DNA from: Siphonodentalium dalli
Taxonomy: Eukaryota > Mollusca > Scaphopoda > Gadilida > Siphonodentaliidae
Assembly: GCA_032622095.1 (NCBI GenBank)
Contig: CP136063.1
Location: 205,457,934-205,521,933 of the forward strand
Length of the DNA: 64,000 nt
Direction of reading: 5' to 3'
In this document: positions 46,813-58,799 of the stretch, piece by piece
How the letters are laid out: the number at the start of each line of letters is the position of its first letter
Position numbering within the stretch: position 1 is the stretch's first letter
Notes under the pieces: generated by a model
Told to the model about the DNA's origin: nothing
The model's input: only the letters and a program-made list of their open reading frames with translations
Databases searched by the model: none
Program-made: the position numbers and the translations under genes

Positions 46813-49800
46813 ATCGAAAAGGATGCATTCGCGTAGATTTATTAATTAACTTTCTGAAGTGGCTTAAATCAAAAGATGTCTTAACCCTTTATATAATAAA
46901 TACTCATTGACGAGTAGTTCCTATAGGAAATTCTCAGATAATAATTTTAACTTATTGTCTAAACATTTCCATCCAATGAATAATTTATCAAGTGTTCTGT
47001 CGTGAATTATCCTTTCTGGTGGCTGTCACTGCGCATATATCCTTAACAGCACCCCAAATGAAGTATATAGACCATTCCAATGTATACTTGTATAACTGAG
47101 TGGGATAATATATATAGAAATGGTAAAGCCGAGACGTGGAGACTGGATAAAACTTTAGCTTATTGATTTCCTTCGTCCCATTCGGTTCATGAATATACCA
47201 CAGATCATACACACCCGATCTAAGATGGCGGAGGTTCTCTTATTTATTTTACAGTCCACGAGGGCCATAACTTCAGAAGAAATGAATGTACAACATGTTA
47301 CATGTATATATATTATTCCAGTCATAGTATACTACCACATGAGCCTACTATTGATCATTCAAACGTTACCTATACGCGATGACTGAGTTACATATGTCAA
47401 AAGTTGACACAAATGCATTTTCACGTGCACTATAGGGGAATAACTCTGCGAAAGATTAATGGACGGAACCCGTTCCGTGTGGATATCCCTCCCCCATCAT
47501 TGTTCATGAGCAAACTGAAGATCATTAAATTCTTGAGCTATATGATGACTGAGAAAGAGAGCTCCAAAGTTGTTGCGTCCCGACGGACGGACGGAAAATA
47601 TTGCTAGCGTTACTTTAATAATAACCTTGACCTGTACTTGGGTTATTTATAGTGCAGTATCGCAATTATATTTCACGGACATGAGACCTTTATTTGATTC
47701 ACTCGTCGAGTCAGCTTAAATCGACACAATGTCATGACATGCAGAAGACATTTCTGCAGCTTTGACACATCAATTATTTTTTGGATTTACAGTCTATAGA
47801 CGATTCCAGACACAATGAGCGAGCAAATTATATAATATAAAGAGCACACGGTAAGGCAGAATTCAGTCCCTTGAGTGGGACTGATAGTCTGGTGGATGGG
47901 GCGGGTGACATATCAATAGTATGGTCGCCAGGCGGTTTGACCCGCAATAAATTGACCACGCCGTTTGATCTCAAAATGTGCATACTGATTTGCTGAATAA
48001 CATATAAAAAATCCGCTAAAATCCGCTTTGGGGAAAATTCCCAATTCAAAATGGCAATTGGTATCGGAAAATGCTGAATTTTTGCAGTGGGGGGCCCCAA
48101 TTAATGCCAAATATGTAAGAAATTAAAATATGCACTAGCAATGCTTAGTCGTAAACTTTATCTGTAGAATGACAAAATCGAATGAAATTTAGATATTGCG
48201 CAAATTTGAATGAATAGCTAGTCGTATAAGAGTGAACAAATCTGGACTTATGAGCGTACAGAAACGGAAAAATATCGCAGTTTTAATTGTACTGTTATCT
48301 TGGATCGTGTGATATATGTGTCAACAGAACAAAGACATACATACTCAGAGCAGCCTCACGAGTGTGACCGATCATCATTTATTTTGATATCTACAACATA
48401 AAAACTTTCCAATTCACTGCTATTGAACAGTTTGAGAGATATTCATAGGGTAGTTAGTAAAAAGTGTAGATCATAGTTGCCTCAGATCAAGTGATGAAAC
48501 ACGAATATTTCGCGTTCATCACAAACATGCATGGTAGTACACTATGGACGCAATTGATCAACACCAAAAGAGTAGCATGTATATTCAATAAATTCTAAAC
48601 TTGACAAAGATTGCTTACATAGTTACTCTGTGGCAGGGACTGTATTTATACATGTGAATGATATTTTATTATATTCACCAAGGCCACGTATATACGGGAA
48701 ACATACTACGTTTTATATATGCAACCGCATAACAGCGTTTACCCCTTCTCCATAATGTTACACATATCTGCTGCAGACACAACCGTAAATAGCAACATTG
48801 AGTGAATGATCATAACTGTTTAAAACCCTGATGACCTGATATTTAGCACAAGTTTGTGGGTGGTATTGGTAAGATATTTTCAAACAACAAGATACTGAAC
48901 ACTAATAGTGTGCATTGTGTGGTAGCATATTCCAGTTATAAAGTGCCGATTGAAGTAATTGTAACATAATTGTCTGGTGAGAAACCGGTTTGGTAGCAGC
49001 ATGAAAATTAGACTCAAACAAAATCACAGTATAATAGTAAGCATTGCGACATACGGGCCGCGCGTTTATTATCACGGAGTTTTTTTTAATTCGGAAATGT
49101 AATTAGTAGTTATACCGCAAGGGTATGCACTTCAGTTTCGGCGTTACATTCAATAATTATAATCTTCTTGTCGAATGAAACTACCACGCACTGTGTGGCG
49201 AAACATTAATTCGTATGTTGCATGCCAGAAACTAGTGTTTTTGGCCCGACGTTAGATGTATTCCAAGCAGAAACTCCGAACTTTAAAGAAGTAAATCATT
49301 GGAGTTTACTTGCGTTGCAGTGACCGATACATCCATCAGATGGATATGTTTTAATGACATGTGTATAACTTTACATATATTTAACAACTGACTTGTATGT
49401 TACAAATACGTATTTTCACTCCAATGTGGTTATCCAATATGTAGTTTTCGTCGTGGTATGACTTTTTGACAGCCATTCCATGTCCGCGATTGTATTATTA
49501 TATGTCTGTGTCACTCATTTCCTATGCCACAATATATCGTATAATGACTTATTTCGAGAATCGATGTCATATAGACAACCATGTTGGACACCATCTTGGA
49601 TAACGAAGTTTCCCCAAAGTGGATTTTAGAGGTTTTTTTTTACATATGTTATACTGAGGACTCTCTTGCGTTTTTTTTTTACAGCAAAATCGCTTTTTAC
49701 CAATTTATTCCGTGTTAACCCATCATTTCGCGTACCACGACTATACTGTAACACTATTCTCGAAAGACCGATTTGATCTTACTATATATCTGCTGGTTCT

Positions 49801-50037
49801 GGAGACCTCCTTTATGAGATTATGTCCAGTGCGCTCCAATCCAAGTAGGCATGTTAGCATGTGAAACATTATGTTAGCATGTGAAACAGAAAGGAGAGTA
49901 TGGGGGGGGGGGTAGAATAGTTGTGGTTTAGATCTATGTTACAGAGGAGAATTTAATATAGTTTAAAAACATCAAGTTAAAAGAATGATCAGATATGAGC
50001 CAGTTATGTGATTTGCTTATATGCACTCCCGACATCC
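46813..50037. other. long stretch without a recognised gene
   Basis: Only short open frames (under 95 codons) occur, without recognisable domains. The part at 47,200-47,600 has the look of an old repeat (TAAGATGGCGG, AATAACTCTGCG, and an ACGGACGGACGG tail near 47,583). A G run lies at 49,902-49,911. I see no splice-site pattern or tRNA that I would defend. Confidence 0.5.
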
Positions 50038-50385
50038 CATGATGGTTAAGTCAACTCCAAGGTATTTGGGTTGAGCTGACCTGTTGTAGAATTTGCCCAT
50101 GTGGTGCTGGGATGGGTGTTTTCCCATTCTTCCAATTTTAACAGATCATTGTGTAGGGTTTTGTGATCAGAATGGCTATTGATGGTCGTGTAGACAGCTG
50201 TGTCATCTGGGAAAGTCTTGCCTGGGATGTGATAGGGTTCGGAATATCATTTATCTATATTAGGTACAACAGGGGGACCAGGACCTAACCCTGGGGTATC
50301 CCTGAAGTAACCGGGGCAGGAGAAGAGCTTTACCTTTCCAGCACAACAACCTGACAGCGGCCATGTTCATTTAGTTTATATAGAA
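50038..50385 (-). pseudogene. decayed non-LTR reverse transcriptase fragment
   Basis: Read on the minus strand, this stretch gives the conserved core of a LINE reverse transcriptase in broken frames. From 50,385 downwards come a VVVLE-type segment and SSSPAPVTSGIPQG, interrupted by a stop in the lead-in. After another stop come PLLYLI and INDIPN, then FPDDTAVY at 50,189-50,212, where the family normally has F/Y-A-D-D. Next are LKLEEW and finally KYLGVDL near 50,060. In this family the GIPQG box precedes the catalytic ADD box, which precedes KYLG. No single open frame spans it. It is a fragment of a jockey/CR1-like element, unrelated in position and orientation to the LINE at 59.5 kb. Confidence 0.8.
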
Positions 50386-51174
50386 GGCTCTACAACGTCA
50401 GTTTGGTGGCATTTGAAGAGTTTTTTCAGCTAGATCATCATAATAATTGTACCTGATTGCATATCATTATACTTAAGTGCAAATATAGTGTAAATAGCAT
50501 ACTACACAATAGGTGGAGCTTTTGCTACACTGTTTTTGGCGTAGGGGCACTGGATGCAAGCAGCACTAATTTGTTTGTCGAATATTATTTAATCAGTGAT
50601 CAACAACAACATTTATACAGTTAAACAGAACTTACATCAACTTGGTAATTGGGTTTGAATCTGTCCTTTTTGTGCCATTTTATTAATTTGGTTTGCCGAG
50701 ACAACTAACACGAAACCGATTCCAATGAAGTAACTAACTCCACATATGTCATCAATTGAAGATCCCTCCTTATCCTCTCCGAGTTCAAAAGGCATTGTGT
50801 CAATTCCCGTTCCGTTATATTTCTTTCGCGAGTTTCTGTCTCATTGCCATCATCATAGGTCAAAAACGTTCAGCATGCATCAATACACGAGCTATAGCTG
50901 ACAAAAACGAGATGGTCCATCAATTAACAAGAATTATTGATGAAGTGCTTCTTATACAGTTTTAAATGCACTTAAGTTCAAGTAAATTTTACTTAAGTGC
51001 AAATACCACACAATTGTGATATTCGGCAAGGAATTGAACTTAAGCGCAAATAGATGAAAATATCATTATTTATACTTTAGTGTATTTCATCACATGAGAA
51101 CAATTCCCCGCTTAATTCACAAGTATGCGAAAATGTGAAAACGGCTTGCCATAATTATATCCATATATATATAT
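50386..51174. other. spacer with CACTTAAGTG palindromes
   Basis: No gene is recognised; an open frame at 50,756-50,965 has no recognisable domain. The palindromic word CACTTAAGTG or close forms followed by CAAAT occurs near 50,472, 50,968, 50,989 and 51,037. The pair at 50,967-51,001 forms an inverted repeat. Confidence 0.5.
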
Positions 51175-51802
51175 ACTAGCCGATGAGCCCGATGTTGTCC
51201 GGGCTATTCAAAAACAAAATTTCAAGTCGATAGCTCCACCCGTTTCCGAGATCTGGTCTGCGCATGCGCGAAGCTGGCGTCGCACGGGCTCGGCGACCCG
51301 ATAAAATTCGTATCCGGGGCAAGATACATTCACATACCAAATTTCAAGTCGATAGCTCCACCCGTTTCCGAGATCTCGTCTGCGCATGCGCGAAGCTGGC
51401 GCCGCACGGGCTCGGCGACCCGATAAAATTCGTATCCGGGGCAAGATACATTCACATAGCAAATTTCAAGTCGATAGCTCCACCCGTTTCCGAGATCTCG
51501 TCTGCGCATGCGCGAAGCTGGTGTCGCACGGGCTCGGCGACCCGATAAAATTCGTATCCGGGGCAAGATACATTCACATAGCAAATTTCAAGTCGATAGC
51601 TCCACCCGTTTCCGAGATCTCGTCTGCGCATGCGCGAAGCGGGCGCCGCACGGGATCGCCAATACGACAACGTTCACCGCCAGTCAAACTACATACACGT
51701 ACCAAGTTTCGTCCCGATCGGTCGAGAATCGTAGATTTGTATAAATGACAGACAGACAAACAAACAAACATACATACAGACAGAGGTCTTCAAAATATAT
51801 AT

Positions 51803-51834
<32 letters not shown>

Positions 51835-53240
51835 CTAGAAGGTGACCCGACTTCGTCCGGGCTTTGACCTTGAATTGTCTATTTTGAAGGCCAAGGTCAA
51901 GTGGGGTCACGATTTGACCCGTCCAAAACACTGCCCGAACAAAAGTACCCGACAAATGTACCCGTCGAAATCCATCCGGTTTTACCCGATTTGACCTTGT
52001 AGAAGGTGACCCGACTTCGTCCGGGCTTTGACCTTGAATTGACCATTTTGAAGGTCAGGTGGGGTCAAACACCAACACCCCAAAAATGGTGGAAATCGGC
52101 CCAGTGGATACCGGGAAATCGGCCCAGCGGATACCGAGATACCCTATGCATCAAATGTCGTCCGTAAAAATCCGCCAGTTTTAACCCGATTTGATTTCCA
52201 CTCAAGTATATAAACGCGCCTCATATACACACGCTCATTAATTATCAAGTTTCAACGTAAAGATAAATTACCATCGGTGCCCGAGATATCGCCAAGACGT
52301 CTGAAACAGTCAAATGCATCGGCCGGTTAAGCGTTAACGTGATCTAACGTTATGACCTCTAACGACGTCATAGAAGTTACGCATTGTTTTTTATCCTGAT
52401 GGAAGATAGTACCACTTCTTCTTGATAATTGAGGCAGATAACTAAAACGGATACATACGCATTATATATCGTTGGAAAGAGGAAACACGAAAGATTCTCA
52501 CAGTGTCATTATTATGACTGGCATTTTATTATTCGCGCTGTTTCGAATCGATTTGTAAGCACCGAACTCAAATGAAAGTCCCGTAACACAGCATAAAAAC
52601 AGATTTGATCTCGGCACGTGAAAAGTTGACCTCGGATCTGAAAATCAATAGGCCTATGTCATCCCCCGGCGGAAAATACCCCCACATACCAAGTTTCATC
52701 GAAATCGGGTCGCCCGTTTTCGAGTTCATCGATTAGACACACACACACACACACAAACAGATCTTCCAAACGTTGTCCGGGCTATTAAAAAAACAAATTT
52801 CAAGTCGATAGCTCCACCCATTTCCGAGATCTGGTCTGCGCATGCGCGAAGCTGGCGTCGCACGGGCTCGGCGACCAGATAAAATTCGTATCCGGGGCAA
52901 GATACATTCACATACCAAATTTCAAGTCGACAGCTCCACCCGTTTCCGAGATCTCGTCTGCGCATTCGCGAAGCTGGCGTCGCACGGGCTCGGCGACCCG
53001 ATAAAATTCGTATTCGGGGCAAGATACATTCACATACCAAATTTCAAGTCGATAGCTCCACCGGTTTCCGAGAATTCGTCTGCGCATGCGCTGCACGGGC
53101 GTCTCACGGGCTCGCCAATACGACAACGACCACCGCCTGGTCAAACTACACACACATACCAAGTTTCGTCCCGATCGGTCGAGAATCGTAGATTTGTATT
53201 AATGACAAACAGACAGACAGAGGTCTTCAAAATATATATG
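51175..53240. repeat. composite ~2.07-kb tandem repeat, unit 1
   Basis: The unit starts ACTAGCCGATGAGCCCG. It holds four 122-bp GC-rich repeats (from 51,217), a tail with CCAAGTTTCGTCCCGATCGG and GACAGACAGACAAAC, and a (TA)n run at about 51,806-51,834. Two GAAGGTGACCCGACTTCG segments follow at 51,837 and 51,999, then about 600 bp of unique sequence, a CA run (52,737-52,755) and three more 122-bp repeats (52,795-53,100), ending with a second tail. It has no long open frame with a recognisable domain. It behaves like a non-autonomous element carrying internal tandem repeats. Confidence 0.85.
51217..51700. repeat. 122-bp repeat cluster (representative)
   Basis: Copies begin with AAATTTCAAGTCGATAGCTC at 51,217, 51,339, 51,461 and 51,583, exactly 122 bp apart. 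Further clusters start at 52,795, 53,297, 54,869 and 55,371. Most copies contain TGCGCATGCGCG followed by AAGC and a GC-rich half ending GGCGACCCGATAA. Overlapping open frames on both strands result from the repeat; its length is not a multiple of three, so they close after one or two units. Confidence 0.95.
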
Positions 53241-55314
53241 ACTAGCCGATGAGCCCGACGTTGTCCGGGCGACGTTGTCCGGGCTATTCAAAAACCAAAT
53301 TTCAAGTCGATAGCTCCACCCGTTTCCGAGATCTAGTCTGCGCATGCGCGAAGCTGGTGTCGCACGGGCTCGGCGACCCGATAAAATTCGTATCCGGGCA
53401 AGATAGATTCACATACCAAATTTCAAGTCGATAGCTCCACCCGTTTCTGAGATCTCGTCTGCGCATGCGCGAAGCTGGCGTCGCACGGGCTCGGCGACCC
53501 GATAACATTCGTATCCGGGGCAAGATACATTCACATAGCAAATTTCAAGTCGATAGCTCCACCCGTTTCCGAGATCTCGTCTGCGCATGCGCGAAGCTGG
53601 CGTCGCACGGGCTCGGCGACCCGATAAAATTCGTATCCGGGGCAAGATACATTCACATAGCAAATTTCAAGTCGATAGCTCCACCCGTTTCCGAGATCTC
53701 GTCTGCGCATGCGCGAAGCGGGCGCCGCACGGGCTCGCCAATACGACAACGTTCACCGCCTGGTCAAACTACACACACGTACCAAGTTTCGTCCCGATCG
53801 GTCGAGAATCGTAGATTTGTATAAATGACAGACAGACAAACAAACAAACATACATACAGACAGAGGTCTTCAAAATATATATGAGATATATATATATATA
53901 TATATATACTAGAAGGTGACCCGACTTCGTCCGGGCTTTGACCTTGAATTGTCTATTTTGAAGGCCAAGGTCAAGTGGGGTCACGATTTGACCCGTCCAA
54001 AACACTGCCCGAACAAAAGTACCCGACAAATGTACCCGTCGAAATCCATCCGGTTTTACCCGATTTGACCTTGTAGAAGGTGACCCGACTTCGTCCGGGC
54101 TTTGACCTTGAATTGACCATTTTGAAGGTCAGGTGGGGTCAAACACCAACACCCCAAAAATGGTGGAAATCGGCCCAGTGGATACCGGGAAATCGGCCCA
54201 GCGGATACCGAGATACCCTATGCATCAAATGTCGTCCGTAAAAATCCGCCAGTTTTAACCCGATTTGATTTCCACTCAAGTATATAAACGCGCCTCATAT
54301 ACACACGCTCATTAATTATCAAGTTTCAACGTAAAGATAAATTACCATCGGTGCCCGAGATATCGCCAAGACGTCTGAAACAGTCAAATGCATCGGTCGG
54401 TTAAGCGTTAACGTGATCTAACGTTATGACCTCTAACGACGTCATAGAAGTTACGCATTGTTTTTTATCCTGATGGAAGATAGTACCACTTCTTCTTGAT
54501 AATTGAGGCAGATAACTAAAACGGATACATACGCATTATATATCGTTGGAAAGAGGAAACACGAAAGATTCTCACAGTGTCATTATTATGACTGGCATTT
54601 TATTATTCGCGCTGTTTCGAATCGATTTGTAAGCACCGAACTCAAATGAAAGTCCCGTAACACAGCATAAAAACAGATTTGATCTCGGCACGTGAAAAGT
54701 TGACCTCGGATCTGAAAATCAATAGGCCTATGTCATCCCCCGGCGGAAAATACCCCCACATACCAAGTTTCATCGAAATCGGGTCGCCCGTTTTCGAGTT
54801 CATCGATTAGACACACACACACACACACAAACAGATCTTCCAAACGTTGTCCGGGCTATTAAAAAAACAAATTTCAAGTCGATAGCTCCACCCATTTCCG
54901 AGATCTGGTCTGCGCATGCGCGAAGCTGGCGTCGCACGGGCTCGGCGACCAGATAAAATTCGTATCCGGGGCAAGATACATTCACATACCAAATTTCAAG
55001 TCGACAGCTCCACCCGTTTCCGAGATCTCGTCTGCGCATTCGCGAAGCTGGCGTCGCACGGGCTCGGCGACCCGATAAAATTCGTATTCGGGGCAAGATA
55101 CATTCACATACCAAATTTCAAGTCGATAGCTCCACCGGTTTCCGAGAATTCGTCTGCGCATGCGCTGCACGGGCGTCTCACGGGCTCGCCAATACGACAA
55201 CGACCACCGCCTGGTCAAACTACACACACATACCAAGTTTCGTCCCGATCGGTCGAGAATCGTAGATTTGTATTAATGACAAACAGACAGACAGAGGTCT
55301 TCAAAATATATATG
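53241..55314. repeat. composite ~2.07-kb tandem repeat, unit 2
   Basis: This is a nearly identical copy of the preceding arrangement; the next unit starts 2,074 bp later. Its head has a duplicated GACGTTGTCCGGGC segment (53,258-53,283). Small changes distinguish it from unit 1, such as a shorter (TA)n run and CATCGGTCGG near 54,390 where unit 1 has CATCGGCCGG. The small difference points to recent duplication. Confidence 0.88.
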
Positions 55315-55981
55315 ACTAGCCGATGAGCCCGACGTTGTCCGGGCGACGTTGTCCGGGCTATTCAAAAACCAAATTTCAAGTCGATAGCTCCACCCGTTTC
55401 CGAGATCTAGTCTGCGCATGCGCGAAGCTGGTGTCGCACGGGCTCGGCGACCCGATAAAATTCGTATCCGGGCAAGATAGATTCACATACCAAATTTCAA
55501 GTCGATAGCTCCACCCGTTTCTGAGATCTCGTCTGCGCATGCGCGAAGCTGGCGTCGCACGGGCTCGGCGACCCGATAACATTCGTATCCGGGGCAAGAT
55601 ACATTCACATAGCAAATTTCAAGTCGATAGCTCCACCCGTTTCCGAGATCTCGTCTGCGCATGCGCGAAGCTGGCGTCGCACGGGCTCGGCGACCCGATA
55701 AAATTCGTATCCGGGGCAAGATACATTCACATAGCAAATTTCAAGTCGATAGCTCCACCCGTTTCCGAGATCTCGTCTGCGCATGCGCGAAGCGGGCGCC
55801 GCACGGGCTCGCCAATACGACAACGTTCACCGCCTGGTCAAACTACACACACGTACCAAGTTTCGTCCCGATCGGTCGAGAATCGTAGATTTGTATTAAT
55901 GACAGACAGACAGACAGACAGACAAACAAACATACAGACAGAGGTCTTCAAAATATATATGAGATATATATATATATATAG
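55315..55981. repeat. composite tandem repeat, unit 3 (truncated)
   Basis: The head, four 122-bp repeats and the first tail of the unit are present. It stops at the (TA)n run at about 55,963-55,980, where the foldback element begins. The GACAGACA run in its tail is expanded relative to unit 2. Confidence 0.85.
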
Positions 55982-56144
55982 ACAGAACACAACGCTCATC
56001 TTAATCGAGAATATTTTATCGCATGAGTTGCGGATGGCGCAAGGATATATTTCGCGAGAGCGTAGCTCGAGCGAAATATAACTTTGCGCCGTCCGCAACG
56101 AGTTCGATAACAGATTCGAGATTATGATGCAAGTTGTGTTCTGT
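55982..56144. mobile_element. 163-bp foldback (MITE-like) element
   Basis: The termini ACAGAACACAAC and GTTGTGTTCTGT are perfect inverted repeats. A second inner hairpin spans 56,027-56,099 (GTTGCGGATGGCGCAA pairing with TTGCGCCGTCCGCAAC), centred on GAGAGCGTAGCTC. It sits directly after the (TA)n run that ends the composite repeat, which suggests insertion into TA-rich DNA. Confidence 0.85.
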
Positions 56145-56160
56145 ATTTATTCTACACCGT

Positions 56161-56399
56161 TCAGTCAGATAAGTTCGATCCATGAATGTCACCTTCATTG
56201 TTACTATAGCTACCTTTATTGTGATTTAAGTCTGACAAATAACCAGTAATTATGGGGGGAATCACCGGAAGCGGATGATCGACGTAATGTACGTCATCTT
56301 TCTTGGCGACAACGTCAACGAGAATAGTTCCGGCTTGTATTCCACTAGAGGTATACACTAATATGTATTCAATGGCTGGGATTCCGTTGAATACATGTG
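56161..56399 (-). other. protein-like open stretch of unclear status
   Basis: Read from 56,399 downwards, the minus strand stays open to 56,161 and reads like ordinary protein, with GIPAIEYILVYTSS followed by AGTILVDVVAKKDD, then an acidic, Ser/Asn-rich end. There is no ATG at the natural start. Just upstream, at 56,400-56,405 on the minus strand, lies GTGAGT, a good splice-donor word, but the stretch before it has an in-frame stop. I recognise no domain. It could be a degraded exon or chance. Confidence 0.2.
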
Positions 56400-57439
56400 A
56401 CTCACGTCAATGGGTGTGGAATAAATATATATATATATGTACTGTATCCATGCCAGTCAGAGAACATCTTTCTATGTATTTAATTCCACAGTAATCCACA
56501 CCTTCCAAAAAATATGATATCACCAGTAATAGTACTGTCATTATACCATTGTCTGTATAATCAATTTCAGAATCCTCATTATTATATATATCCCTGTCGT
56601 CGACTCTTACAACAACCGTATTGAGTCCTGATATTCAATGTTCCTATCTACGGTCACCTTATTGCCAGTAGATTATATTATATTAATTTTTTTTGTGATA
56701 ACATTCATATGTACATGTTGACAGTGCTATGTTACCGAAAATAGTATAACATATTATGTGTATTTAAAACCCACTTGCTGGTTCCCATTTTGTTGTCGCG
56801 TGAGTATCATCCCGACGAATGTCTTCCACCGAAGACGCCGAGGTGTTAGCTTGCCGAGTGGTAATTATTTTGCTAGTCATTATCAGCTCAACTGTGCATT
56901 ATCCATATAACATGGAAAAAAGATCCATGCATCCGATCGCCCACGAATTATGTTTACAAAGAATTAGTCACGTATATTGGGGAAATATTATAAATTTAAT
57001 ATTGATACTTCAAAATTACGCATCTTCTTATACTTGAGGTAATCTATATAGATATCTGACAAATATATTATGACCATATTTCAGTCAGTTTTGTCGAGAG
57101 ACATATTCGTCACCCGTTACTGAAACATTACGACATATATAATGCAACGTTGGGTGTAATTTCCACACAGCCCACGATACTTACGTGGCCACACAAAAAA
57201 AACCGATGAAATCAGGGGGGGGGGGGTGAGAAAAAAAAAATCCGGCACGTATGCCGGGGTGGGTGGGTGGTCAAAGCCACCAACAAGCAATTTTTTCCGC
57301 AACTAAAAAAAAGATTTCCTGCTTGTTTTTTTTAGTGTTTTGGCAATGAGTTGGGCTTCAAAACCTTTGCATGAGAGAAATAATGTAATTCTAACTGGTA
57401 AACTGACTGCAGGCAGTTATCGTGTTGTATATTGTTGCA
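56400..57439. other. unassigned spacer
   Basis: No gene is recognised. A poly-G run lies at 57,215-57,226 inside a segment (57,180-57,300) that is an approximate inverted relative of 57,560-57,690. The open frame at 56,819-57,037 shows a hydrophobic stretch but no recognisable domain. Confidence 0.45.
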
Positions 57440-58330
57440 AATTTGGAAATCCAAGATGGCCGCTGGCAGCCATGTTTTTTTTGGCCGAATGACCTCAAAA
57501 TGACTCATTCCTATTTACATGTCCATGTTAACATCCATGATAAATAGTATGCACAGAAATTCATATACAGCTGGTGGGGGTGGGTGGGTACAAAAAAATA
57601 ATCGAAAGGGAAAAAAATGCCATACGTGCCTGAATTTTTTTTCCGACCCCCCCCCCCCCCCCCCCCCCCCCCCCGATGAAATAGAGTCTATAGATGACAC
57701 TTCACCCGGTCGCTTGAGAAATGACGAAAACGTCAACTGAACGTGATTTATATCAGAACGCGATGGCTGGTGTAGTCGCGACAAATCACATGATACTTCC
57801 ATGGCCAAATTACCCCTAGATATGAATACTGTGAAGCTTCACCATGCTTGTACAATTAGATAATTATCTGCTCATAAATCCGGGCTATATGGTTGGCTGA
57901 TATATTCAAATGATGACATCCAAGATGCAGATGGACATATGCAGGCTATAACGTACAATGCCAAAGGATTTAGTGATGCAAAGAGTAAAATCCAAGATGG
58001 ATGGTGATGTCCATGTTTTCGGAATTCGCAAAAGAAACGATAGCTTGTCTAGATGTCATCATAAACATGCATATGAAATTTGGGATATATCAAGTGAAAT
58101 ATGTTGGTTGTGGAGAGCCCCGATGGAAATAGTGATTCAATAAGCAAAATCAAAGATGGCTGCCAGTGGTCATATTTTTAACAAAAATCACACATACGGA
58201 ATTTGGGATTAATCTGGTGAAATATGAGATGCAGAGCGTCCATGTGTTTTGTTAACTTGTGGTATACATTATGTTGGAACATTTCAATCCAAGACGGTGA
58301 ACAGGTAACTTGGAAATTTTGGTATCGTTC
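57440..58330. repeat. degenerate repeats with CCAAGATGG words
   Basis: TCCAAGATGG or close forms occur near 57,449, 57,911, 57,991, 58,149 and 58,287. They are accompanied by CAGTGGTCAT/GATGTCCATG words and by GTGAAATATG segments upstream. The last intervals are about 158 and 138 bp. This looks like an old, diverged tandem repeat. A 28-nt poly-C run (57,647-57,674) lies within the stretch. Confidence 0.5.
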
Positions 58331-58799
58331 AAGGGGTGTGCAGTATATAGAGATTCCCAGTTGGACACCACAGCCCCAGCGTCTACCGTCCAGCCACGTC
58401 CCTTCGGTCAGACATATATGTTGATGTCTCAAAGTTGGAAGTATTAACTAAATCTGAGAGGGTCGCGGTTTTGATTATATTTTCTAAACTGGATTTATAT
58501 ATTGCGCAAGATCTTTGAATGCTCTCATGATCAAAGAATACAATGGTATAGAGTTTATTTCGTTCTATACACATGAAATTTACATAAAATAGATACATGT
58601 AATATTATATATAATAATGCTCATATTTACAATACGCAACTGCTTTGTCCAAAATAGTCAGAAGGAAATCAATTCCTAGCGAAAATGAGACTGGCTGTCC
58701 AGCTTAATAGTTATACACAATGTGATATGTTGATGGTTCAAGTTATAAATACTGTTAGTATATATATATGTCGAATTTGAGTTAATCCCACTAAAATAT
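58331..58799. other. unassigned spacer
   Basis: AT-rich sequence with no recognised gene or repeat. Confidence 0.4.

Noticed and set aside
51208-56081. Many 60-180 codon open frames (SCPGYEFYRVAEPVRRQLRACAD type and reverse)
   Set aside because: All come from the 122-bp repeat on both strands and end after one or two units.
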